Positions 24,154 to 29,585 of a stretch of DNA of 29,681 bases are shown piece after piece. Position 1 is the first letter of the stretch; every line of letters begins with the position of its first letter. The notes below the pieces were generated by a model. It did no database searches. It worked only from the letters and a program-made list of their open reading frames with translations, and had not been told where the DNA came from. This DNA comes from a virus, in IMG/VR virus record IMGVR_UViG_3300028025_002129, positions 1 to 29,681 of that record; one strand, 5' to 3'. Made by a program: the position numbers and the translations under genes.

Positions 24154-26457
24154 ATGAACTTTTTTGAGTATATAACAAACTTAGCCCCAGAGGGCGAAAC
24201 CGTACTTTTTGTGCGTCAAAAGCCACAAATAAAAGACGGCGGTTACCAATTCCACGCCGATGGTGCGATGAAGTGCACTTGGCCAGCCTCACTGCCCGAG
24301 AAGTACAACGGCAAAGGTGCGTGGTACGCCAATACGGCTATGTTTATCGTGAGCCGTTTTAAAGATGGGCACCCGTCTGCGTCCATCGCCAATTGCGAGC
24401 GTGTAGGCTTCCTAGTGTTAGACGATGTCGGCACCAAGTCCAAGCTGCCCCCGATTGAGCCCACTTGGAAGATCGAAACCTCCCCCGACAATTACCAGTG
24501 GGGGTATACCTTTGCGTTAGATGATCACCCGACCGTTGATGAGTTCACCGCCGCTATCAAGGCGATAGCGGAAGCGGGTTACACCGATCCTGGTGCGACC
24601 AACGCTGTGCGTAACTTCCGGCTGCCTAAATCAGTCAACCTGAAACCTGGGCGCGACAATTTTGCCGCACGTTTAACCGAGTTTCACCCCGAGCGTGAGT
24701 TTAGCCTTGCCCAGATATGCGAGGCGTTAGATGTCACCCCCGCCCCGATTGAAAGCACGCGCTTCACGCCTATTCGTGTAGCAGACGATGGTCAGGACGA
24801 TGTAGTTGTATGGTTAAGCGCAAACGGTCTAGTCTTGTCACGCCCCAACCCCGAGGGCTGGATGGGGGTAGTGTGCCCTAACAGTGCCGAGCATACCGAT
24901 GGCAACCCCGAGGGTCGTTACAACCCTTCCATGCGTGCATTTTGTTGTCTGCATTCGCATTGCTTAGACTTAGATTCGCACACCTTTCTTGATTGGGTTG
25001 CCGACCAAGGCGGCCCTGTGCACGCTCCTGGGCTCAGGGATGAATTGCTTGCCTCCATGATGGATGGCGCGTTGTCTAAATTAAAGCCTACCGAAGCGTT
25101 CCCCGACCGTGCTGCCGAGATTGTCGCAGAGGTTGATTTAAAACAATTAGGCCGCGTTGAGCGTGCGGGTTGGTTTACCCGTTTTGCGTACATTCAAGAC
25201 GAAGAGGCGTTTTTTGATATGCAAGAGCGGCGCGAGATCAGCCGTAGTGCGTTTAATGCGTTGTTCCGCCATATAGACTGCAAGAGTGTGCACAACCTTA
25301 AACGCCGCGTTGAAGCGTCCGTGTCGTTTGATGAAAACCGACAGAACCGAGGCGCGCCCGTTTTGGTCGGAATTACTTACGCTGCGGGCGATGATGTGCT
25401 TGTAAGCCGTGATGGCGATGTGTACGGTAACCGTTGGCGCAACGCGCGGCCTACGCCCGTGTCTGCCAAGACAGACATTACCCCTTGGCTTGAGCATTGC
25501 GAGCGGCTAGTGCCCAATACGCAAGAACGCGAACACTTGTTTAACATCATGGCGCACAAGGTGCAGTTCCCTAAGATCAAGATCAACCACGCAGTGCTGC
25601 ATGGCGGCGATCAAGGGTGCGGCAAAGATACCATGTGGGCACCGATGCTTTGGGCGGTTTGCGGTAACGATTTACGCAACCGAGGGCTGTTAGACAATGA
25701 CACTATGTCGAGTCAGTTCGACTATGCTTTAGAGTCCGAAATTTTAATTTTGAACGAATTGAAAGAGCCCGATGCACGGGAGAGGCGCGCGCTTGCCAAC
25801 CGATTAAAACCAATCATTGCCGCCCCGCCTGAGATGCTATCCATTAACCGCAAGGGCTTACACCCTTACGACATGGTCAACCGCATTTTTGTATTGGCGT
25901 TCTCGAACGACCCCGTGCCGATCACGCTCGACTCACAAGACCGCCGATGGTTTTGCATTTGGTCGCACGCTTCTAGAATGCTTCCTGAGGATGCCCAAAG
26001 CCTTTGGAAGTGGTACAAGTCGGGCGGCTTTGATGCAATTGCCCAATGGTTCTACGCACGCGACTTAAGCGCGTTTAATCCGGCAGCAACCCCTGCATGG
26101 ACGGACTTTAAACATAACCTGATTGAACATGGCATGAGTACCGCCGAATCCTACCTTGTGGAGATGTTGCGTGGGCGCATGGGTGAGTTTGAGCGTGGCG
26201 TTATAGCGTCACCGTTTCACGCACTATGCGAGCGTTTAGCCAACACGGCACCTGGAGGGGTGAGAATACCCCAACCCGCGCTCTTACACGCGCTTAAAGA
26301 GGCCGGATGGGAGGATTGTGGACGCATCATGTCAACTGAACTCACCACGCGCAAGCACATATACGCCGCGCCTGATATTGCGCGGTCATACTCCAAGTCG
26401 GACTTGCGGCGCATGGTTGAAGTACCCGCGCCGCCTAAGATAGTAAAAACGGCCTAG
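24154..26457 (+). CDS. Primase-helicase (prim-pol like N-terminus, D5/VapE-type helicase)
   Basis: 767 residues, ribosome site AAGGAG. The N-terminal 210 residues resemble the archaeo-eukaryotic primase fold (FLVLDDVG with D90/D91, WGYTFALDD, ATNAVRNFRLPKSVNLKPG). A cysteine/histidine-rich segment (CPNSAEHTDG...FCCLHSHC) follows near 245-275. The helicase has Walker A GGDQGCGKDT (484-493, K491), Walker B-like LILNEL (E535) and an arginine/sensor region NDPVPITLDSQDRRWFCIW; this is the DUF5906 class of superfamily 3 helicases. It primes and unwinds DNA at the fork for the family A polymerase. Confidence 0.88.
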   Translation: MNFFEYITNLAPEGETVLFVRQKPQIKDGGYQFHADGAMKCTWPASLPEKYNGKGAWYANTAMFIVSRFKDGHPSASIANCERVGFLVLDDVGTKSKLPPIEPTWKIETSPDNYQWGYTFALDDHPTVDEFTAAIKAIAEAGYTDPGATNAVRNFRLPKSVNLKPGRDNFAARLTEFHPEREFSLAQICEALDVTPAPIESTRFTPIRVADDGQDDVVVWLSANGLVLSRPNPEGWMGVVCPNSAEHTDGNPEGRYNPSMRAFCCLHSHCLDLDSHTFLDWVADQGGPVHAPGLRDELLASMMDGALSKLKPTEAFPDRAAEIVAEVDLKQLGRVERAGWFTRFAYIQDEEAFFDMQERREISRSAFNALFRHIDCKSVHNLKRRVEASVSFDENRQNRGAPVLVGITYAAGDDVLVSRDGDVYGNRWRNARPTPVSAKTDITPWLEHCERLVPNTQEREHLFNIMAHKVQFPKIKINHAVLHGGDQGCGKDTMWAPMLWAVCGNDLRNRGLLDNDTMSSQFDYALESEILILNELKEPDARERRALANRLKPIIAAPPEMLSINRKGLHPYDMVNRIFVLAFSNDPVPITLDSQDRRWFCIWSHASRMLPEDAQSLWKWYKSGGFDAIAQWFYARDLSAFNPAATPAWTDFKHNLIEHGMSTAESYLVEMLRGRMGEFERGVIASPFHALCERLANTAPGGVRIPQPALLHALKEAGWEDCGRIMSTELTTRKHIYAAPDIARSYSKSDLRRMVEVPAPPKIVKTA

Positions 26458-26468
26458 AAGGCCGTTTT
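26446..26468. terminator. Bidirectional terminator between convergent blocks
   Basis: AAAACGGCC (26446-26454) pairs perfectly with GGCCGTTTT (26460-26468), loop TAGAA. Both strands end in four T, and the primase-helicase stop codon TAG is in the loop. It serves the rightward replication genes and the leftward small-gene block. Confidence 0.8.
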
Positions 26469-26469
26469 A

Positions 26470-26529
26470 TTAGAGGTCGAAAGTTAGAATCATAAGTAAA
26501 ACTACTGCCGCTATTATCAGGGACGCCAT
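26470..26529 (-). CDS. Possible 19-residue membrane peptide
   Basis: MASLIIAAVVLLMILTFDL: a single hydrophobic helix with no charged residue before the C-terminal Asp. It overlaps the end of the preceding gene by 13 bases and ends just before the bidirectional terminator. Short membrane peptides at the ends of phage operons are known, yet at this size translation cannot be shown from sequence. A similar peptide lies at 28688-28753. Confidence 0.4.
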   Translation of the reverse strand: MASLIIAAVVLLMILTFDL

Positions 26530-26744
26530 GCGCTTAGTACCTCCCCAAATAGGGGGTGCACATTGTCCCAGTACGCGCCAATGTCTTTAGGGTACAGTGG
26601 GCGCAGCGTGCGGCTTTCGTCCATGCTACGGGCATATATATAGCCGCTTTTCTGATCGTACGAATCAACGGTATAGGCGCGGTTCTTTACATGCACAATA
26701 TCGCCGTGTTGGACTGGCGCGCCAGTAGTGTACTTAATCGGCAT
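26517..26744 (-). CDS. Small beta-rich protein of unknown function
   Basis: 75 residues (MPIKYTTGAPVQHGDIVHVKNRAYTVDSYDQKSGYIYARSMDESRTLRP...). The first 45 residues have the strand pattern of an SH3-like barrel (GDIVHVKNRAYTVDSYD, YIYARSM), and YPKDIGAYWDN resembles small phage proteins of unknown role. It begins inside the end of the 58-residue gene upstream. No enzymatic motif. Confidence 0.7.
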   Translation of the reverse strand: MPIKYTTGAPVQHGDIVHVKNRAYTVDSYDQKSGYIYARSMDESRTLRPLYPKDIGAYWDNVHPLFGEVLSAWRP

Positions 26745-26910
26745 AGTGTTCCCCTAATTCTTCGATGTCGGTTATCTCGCGCTCGTGAAATTCAAGGTCT
26801 GAATATTGCATAGCGTCAAACTGATCGCAAGCGGCGTCAGAATCAACCGCGACAATCTCAAGCGTGACTCGAATATATCCCGTTATTTTAAAGGCGTGTG
26901 GTTTGTTCAT
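26734..26910 (-). CDS. Small acidic protein
   Basis: 58 residues (MNKPHAFKITGYIRVTLEIVAVDSDAACDQFDAM...). It starts in the ATGA overlap of the repeated GAGGTGACAGC junction and ends with many acidic residues (YSDLEFHEREITDIEELGEHYAD). The N-terminal KITGYIRVTLEIVAVDSDAA could be a beta-beta-alpha unit of DpnD/PcfM type. Function unknown. Confidence 0.65.
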   Translation of the reverse strand: MNKPHAFKITGYIRVTLEIVAVDSDAACDQFDAMQYSDLEFHEREITDIEELGEHYAD

Positions 26911-27068
26911 GCTGTCACCTCAAGTTGTAATTTTAAAACCGCCATTGCTTCGGCGAATGTATCCCAACAATTGTTTCCGTTATCATCATCAAGGTATTCA
27001 TCCTCAAACAGAACCATGAACCCGTTTGATGTTTCCAGTACATCAATACATAAAATAGTCGTTTTCAT
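26907..27068 (-). CDS. Small acidic protein of the junction-linked cassette
   Basis: 53 residues from the ATG at 27068 (MKTTILCIDVLETSNGFMVLFEDEYLDDDNGNNCWD...EVTA). It ends with the junction-encoded EVTA and begins in the preceding junction. The longer open frame upstream reads through the neighbouring gene and is rejected. Net charge is strongly negative (EDEYLDDDNG). It could be a small beta-alpha fold; no family is recognised. Confidence 0.65.
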   Translation of the reverse strand: MKTTILCIDVLETSNGFMVLFEDEYLDDDNGNNCWDTFAEAMAVLKLQLEVTA

Positions 27069-27229
27069 GCTGTCACCTCTTCTGTAGATAGAATACTGTT
27101 GTCCGCATAGCCGTCCGTTCCGCCGTCCCATTCATCCCAAGCAGCATCTTGGGCTTCGTCCGCGTTTTCGGCTTCGATGATAATTTCTTTGTAACTAATT
27201 GACTCGATAATCACTTTATAGGTTTTCAT
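27065..27229 (-). CDS. DpnD/PcfM-like small acidic protein
   Basis: 54 residues (MKTYKVIIESISYKEIIIEAENADEAQDAAWDEWDGG...EVTA). The arrangement YKVxIExxxxxxIxIEAENxDEAxxxA is that of the short DpnD/PcfM-like family found on phages and mobile elements, function unknown. Fourteen acidic against three basic residues. Starts and ends in GAGGTGACAGC-ATGA junctions. Confidence 0.65.
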   Translation of the reverse strand: MKTYKVIIESISYKEIIIEAENADEAQDAAWDEWDGGTDGYADNSILSTEEVTA

Positions 27230-27465
27230 GCTGTCACCTCTTGTTCATCCAGTAATCGTGTAACTGCGCTTACAAAATTTTCCATAATGTGTATCACATC
27301 ACAATCTTCAAACGGCTCCCACGCGGTTACTTTGGGTTCGCCGTCAGGGTACCGCGTGTCTTCGATGTACCACGCGACAATCTCGTCATAACTAGCGTCT
27401 GGTGGGTAATCGGATAAGCATTGACCGATTACAAAATCCTGCGCTTTTTCTAGATTTGTTTTCAT
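27226..27465 (-). CDS. Acidic small protein, paralogue of the 28277-28513 product
   Basis: 79 residues. It aligns along its length with the 78-residue product at 28277-28513: L-x-x-A-x-x-F at the N-terminus, YPPDASYDEI against YPDGKTYAQI, and a final W-x-x-x-E...D-x-I...LL-x-EVT. Rich in Asp and Glu with aromatic residues (WYIEDTRYPDGEP, WEPFEDCDVIHIMENF). Both genes are flanked by GAGGTGACA junctions, suggesting duplication of the cassette. No known domain. Confidence 0.65.
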   Translation of the reverse strand: MKTNLEKAQDFVIGQCLSDYPPDASYDEIVAWYIEDTRYPDGEPKVTAWEPFEDCDVIHIMENFVSAVTRLLDEQEVTA

Positions 27466-27719
27466 GCTGTCACCTTTGAGTTGTCAAAACAGAATGAGTA
27501 GCCTTTGCCATCCGCGCTGTCACCGTAGCGCATGTCTGACAAATCCCAGTCTAGGTCATGCTTTGCGATCAAGGCTTTGACCGCCTCAAAGTGCACCATC
27601 TCATAAGACAGCGCATGGGGAAAGGGAATCGTGGCGGTCAAACCGCCCCATGTGTAGGCTTTAATACGCGAGCCTTTAAAATTAGTTGCGGGAAGATATT
27701 TGGTGTGAATAGCTATCAT
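27462..27719 (-). CDS. Small protein, first gene of the downstream junction cassette
   Basis: 85 residues, ribosome site AAAGGTAC. The core RIKAYTWGGLTATIPFPHALSYEMVHFEAVKALIAKHDL is conserved-looking; I know similar short proteins in phages of proteobacteria (a strand-rich front and a helix that ends in KHDLDW). It ends KVTA through the repeated junction. A TAAACTAAACT leader precedes it at 27735-27745. Function unknown. Confidence 0.7.
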   Translation of the reverse strand: MIAIHTKYLPATNFKGSRIKAYTWGGLTATIPFPHALSYEMVHFEAVKALIAKHDLDWDLSDMRYGDSADGKGYSFCFDNSKVTA

Positions 27720-27759
27720 TTTAAAGTACCTTTAAGTTTAGTTTAGTGAAACCTGGGGG

Positions 27760-28089
27760 TCATACAAATTCTGAATCGTGGTAGCCCTGCGCGCGCGCCA
27801 TACCTGTAAAGACATCGGCGTATTGCCCGTACACTTCTGGCCTATCCCAAAACCCTGCGCCGTGACCGTTACGGGTCAGCCATAGATCGTGGCCTACTTG
27901 TTCGGCTGAGTATTGGCGTAAATCAATTTCTAGCGTGGCACACGCATTCTCAAAGTTAAGACAAGCCTCGTAAGCGTCCGCTTTGAATTGTGTAGAGAAT
28001 ACTTCGTCTTCGCTTGCTTCTTCGCCATCTGTGAACTCGGCGGCCTCAAGATAGGCGTCTGTCATTGTTTCTAGAAAATATCTGCTCAT
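27760..28089 (-). CDS. Acidic phage protein with GHDLWLTRNGHGAGFWDR motif
   Basis: 109 residues. The motif AEQVGHDLWLTRNGHGAGFWDRPE is a highly conserved hallmark of a small-protein family common on phages and conjugative elements; function is unknown. The N-terminal 60 residues are very acidic helical sequence (TDGEEASEDEVFS). Followed by a 40-bp gap before the next gene. Overlaps the preceding stop by one base. Confidence 0.8.
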   Translation of the reverse strand: MSRYFLETMTDAYLEAAEFTDGEEASEDEVFSTQFKADAYEACLNFENACATLEIDLRQYSAEQVGHDLWLTRNGHGAGFWDRPEVYGQYADVFTGMARAQGYHDSEFV

Positions 28090-28280
28090 TATTCAACCCT
28101 CAACACAAAATGATCACCACTTGGATGGCCGGATTGCCAAGACTGGCCGACCTTGAGCGCACTAATTGCTTTAATTTCGTCCGGCTCATACCCTGTGTCT
28201 TCGTGAAAAAAATCAAGCGTATGGCTCACAATATGCTCTTCGCCATACCCCGCGCCCCAATAACATACGAATTTCTTCAT
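28089..28280 (-). CDS. Small hypothetical protein
   Basis: 63 residues (MKKFVCYWGAGYGEEHIVSHTLDFFHED...). It starts inside a junction (GAGGTGACAAA-ATGA) and ends in an ordinary stop. The GYEPDEIKAISALKVGQSWQSGHPSGDHFVLRV segment looks like a compact beta fold with the SGDHFVLRVE strand at the end, a type I have seen in small phage proteins. No function known. Confidence 0.68.
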   Translation of the reverse strand: MKKFVCYWGAGYGEEHIVSHTLDFFHEDTGYEPDEIKAISALKVGQSWQSGHPSGDHFVLRVE

Positions 28281-28513
28281 TTTGTCACCTCTGCTAATAA
28301 CTCGTTTATTTGATCGCGTAGTGAATCTTGAAAATCTATGATGTCACCATCGCTCCAATACTCAAGCGACCCCCATACGTCTATTTTGTTCCAACCCTTC
28401 GCGTATTCGCGCTCAAGTAATTTTTGAATCTGAGCGTACGTTTTACCGTCAGGGTAGCAAGCAAGAGTATTGTCAAGCGCAAACACTTCAGCGCGGGATA
28501 GGGTTGGGTTCAT
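28277..28513 (-). CDS. Small hypothetical protein, paralogue of the 27226-27465 product
   Basis: 78 residues (MNPTLSRAEVFALDNTLACYPDGKTYAQIQKLLEREY...EVTK). Helical, mixed charge. Shares the length, the YPxxxxY(A/D)(Q/E)I block and the W...E...D-I...LL ending with its cassette relative. Starts and ends in GAGGTGACA junctions. Confidence 0.68.
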   Translation of the reverse strand: MNPTLSRAEVFALDNTLACYPDGKTYAQIQKLLEREYAKGWNKIDVWGSLEYWSDGDIIDFQDSLRDQINELLAEVTK

Positions 28514-28677
28514 TCTGTCACCTCAGATAGTTGAATTAAAAGGTCTGCTAAGTCTGATACGCTCATATCCTCATACTCGGCTAAGTTCTCTGTTTCTAAT
28601 AGCGTGTAGGCGCGTTGTGGCACTCGCAAGCCCACTTCGCGCATAGCGTTAAATTCTTTGATTAGATCGGCTTTCAT
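28510..28677 (-). CDS. Small helical protein, junction cassette
   Basis: 55 residues from the ATG at 28677 with AAGGGG before it (MKADLIKEFNAMREVGLRVPQRAYTLLETENLAEYEDMSVSDLADLLIQLSEVTE). The longer frame upstream overlaps the membrane peptide gene and is rejected. It ends EVTE through the junction with the next gene. Acidic, fully helical. No family recognised. Confidence 0.65.
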   Translation of the reverse strand: MKADLIKEFNAMREVGLRVPQRAYTLLETENLAEYEDMSVSDLADLLIQLSEVTE

Positions 28678-28687
28678 GGTTAACCCC

Positions 28688-28753
28688 TTAAAGAAAACAA
28701 GCGGCCACAATTGCCGCGCCAAATAAAACAATTGCTACGAGATCGTCAATCAT
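28688..28753 (-). CDS. Possible 21-residue membrane/leader peptide
   Basis: MIDDLVAIVLFGAAIVAACFL: one hydrophobic helix behind two aspartates. GGAG lies ten bases before the ATG, and the next gene's ribosome site starts right after its stop. Its coding sequence contains TGTGGCCGCTT, complementary to the upstream leader, so it may act as a regulatory leader peptide as well as a membrane peptide. Confidence 0.5.
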   Translation of the reverse strand: MIDDLVAIVLFGAAIVAACFL

Positions 28754-28789
28754 GCTGTAGTGCTCCAAAGTGTGGCCGCTTGCGCGGCC
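28699..28789 (-). promoter_or_regulatory. Leader with alternative hairpins
   Basis: In the leftward transcript GGCCGC-GCAA-GCGGCC (28774-28789) can form a local hairpin. The downstream half of this hairpin is also part of AAGCGGCCACA, which pairs perfectly over 11 bp with TGTGGCCGCTT at 28699-28709, inside the small peptide gene. The two structures exclude each other and the second encloses the GGAG ribosome site. Attenuator-like behaviour is inferred. Confidence 0.4.
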
Positions 28790-28797
28790 GTTTAAGT

Positions 28798-28986
28798 TTA
28801 GATAATGAAGTGAGGGTTGGAAGTCAACTCATACGCGAGCGCTAATTTCAAAAGCGCATCTTGTTGCAAGGGTTTGCGCGCGGCGCGGTACAGGCCGGAA
28901 ATCACACGCGCGGCGCTATCGTTGTTGCCGCTGTTAGCGTGTTTGAGGGCTACTGCTACAATCTTGAATTGCTGTTTGTTTAGCAT
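28798..28986 (-). CDS. Small hypothetical protein, first gene of the leftward accessory block
   Basis: 62 residues (MLNKQQFKIVAVALKHANSGNNDSAARVISGLYRAARKPL...). GGAGCTCAAAAA precedes the ATG. Mostly helical, with two helical repeats rich in Ala (IVAVALKHANSGN, RVISGLYRAAR, ALLKLALAYELT). No family is recognised. Its promoter should lie in 28987-29100, where the dyad TGTAAA-CAATTGT-TTTACA is found. Confidence 0.65.
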   Translation of the reverse strand: MLNKQQFKIVAVALKHANSGNNDSAARVISGLYRAARKPLQQDALLKLALAYELTSNPHFII

Positions 28987-29021
28987 TTTTTGAGCTCCAA
29001 TTAGTTAACCAACAGAGACAG

Positions 29022-29040
29022 TGTAAACAATTGTTTTACA
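29022..29040. promoter_or_regulatory. Dyad operator candidate upstream of leftward block
   Basis: TGTAAA-CAATTGT-TTTACA, six-base arms with a seven-base centre, 36 bp upstream of the first leftward gene. The position fits an operator over the leftward promoter; the promoter elements themselves (minus-strand TTGCAT and TACACT, 17 bp apart) are weak. Confidence 0.4.
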
Positions 29041-29236
29041 GTATGCAAGCTAAACGGCAATAAATATTTCTATCGGTTGGCCAGGTTGGATAGGGAAAAG
29101 CTATTGGAGTTTAGCTATAGATCGGTAAGGGTTTAGTAGCGGGATTAGTCATGGGGAATGGGGCGGGACGCCACTGGAATCAGGCCTCTTAGTCATTTTA
29201 GCTATTGGATTGGTATTTCTTTAATAAAATAAAAAG

Positions 29237-29256
29237 TACTGTATATATGTACAGTA
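29237..29256. promoter_or_regulatory. LexA/SOS box candidate
   Basis: TACTGTATATATGTACAGTA contains CTGT-N8-ACAG and differs from the enterobacterial LexA consensus at one position. TATACT (29255-29260) overlaps its right edge as a possible -10 in either direction because the sequence AGTATACT is palindromic. Confidence 0.75.
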
Positions 29257-29298
29257 TACTGTAACGGTAGTGGAACGCACGCGGTTTGGCGCGCGACT

Positions 29299-29493
29299 TT
29301 TCCGGCATGGCTAAAATGGCTAAAATGACTATTTCTTGCCATTTTGGCAACCTTTCCCTGTGGGAAATTTCCTCACTAAGTCTTAGTTTCTTAGCTACTT
29401 TAGTTAAAGGATTCCTTTAACTAAACTAGCTAAACACTCACTAAGTCTTAGCCCAAGTTTTGGGTTGGCAACCAACTTTCCGGCATGGCTAAA
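29299..29493 (+). repeat. Direct repeat TTTCCGGCATGGCTAAA
   Basis: A 17-bp identical sequence at 29299-29315 and 29477-29493. The first copy continues into ATGGCTAAA (29307-29315 and 29316-29324 in tandem). Both lead into the GCTAAARTGACTA motif. Confidence 0.8.
29372..29451. repeat. 43-bp palindrome flanked by 15-bp direct repeats
   Basis: Arms 29391-29410 and 29414-29433 (TTAGCTA-C-TTTAGTTAAAGG and its complement) match in 19 of 20 positions with a three-base loop ATT. CTCACTAAGTCTTAG stands on both sides, at 29372-29386 and 29437-29451, four and three bases away. No T-tract follows, so it is unlikely to be a terminator. Confidence 0.85.
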
Positions 29494-29541
29494 GTGACTA
29501 ATGTTGCAATGCACAATGTTGCACTGCAACAATCCTAAGAT

Positions 29542-29585
29542 TTACACAGCCAGGTTACACTAAGGATTACACAGCCAGGTTACAC
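29542..29585 (+). repeat. Two 19-bp tandem repeats (iteron-like)
   Basis: TTACACAGCCAGGTTACAC occurs at 29542-29560 and 29567-29585, a period of 25 bp, each followed by (T/C)AAG. Upstream AATGTTGCA is repeated at 29500 and 29515, and TGTTGCA-C-TGCAACA forms a hairpin at 29517-29531. Confidence 0.8.

Larger units (their letters stand above)
26907..28524 (-). repeat. Repeated gene-junction motif GAGGTGACAnnATGA
   Basis: On the minus strand the sequence (G/A)AGGTGACA-(GC/AA/GA)-ATGA occurs at 26907-26921, 27065-27079, 27226-27240, 27462-27476, 28277-28291 and 28510-28524. In each, GAGGTGACA encodes the last residues (E/K)VT(A/K/E) of one gene, supplies the ribosome site, and the ATGA holds the overlapping stop and start. 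Confidence 0.9.

Noticed and set aside
26556-27087. Plus-strand frames in the accessory region
   Set aside because: They conflict with minus-strand genes that have ribosome sites, ATGA couplings and conserved junctions.
29237-29260. Phage attachment site or integrase binding site
   Set aside because: No integrase or tRNA sequence is present in the window; the LexA-type reading explains the dyad better.
29391-29433. Rho-independent terminator
   Set aside because: The stem is A/T-rich with no T-tract after either arm, and no gene ends next to it.
29500-29585. CRISPR array
   Set aside because: Only two repeat copies with a six-base gap; spacers of normal size are lacking and there are no cas genes.
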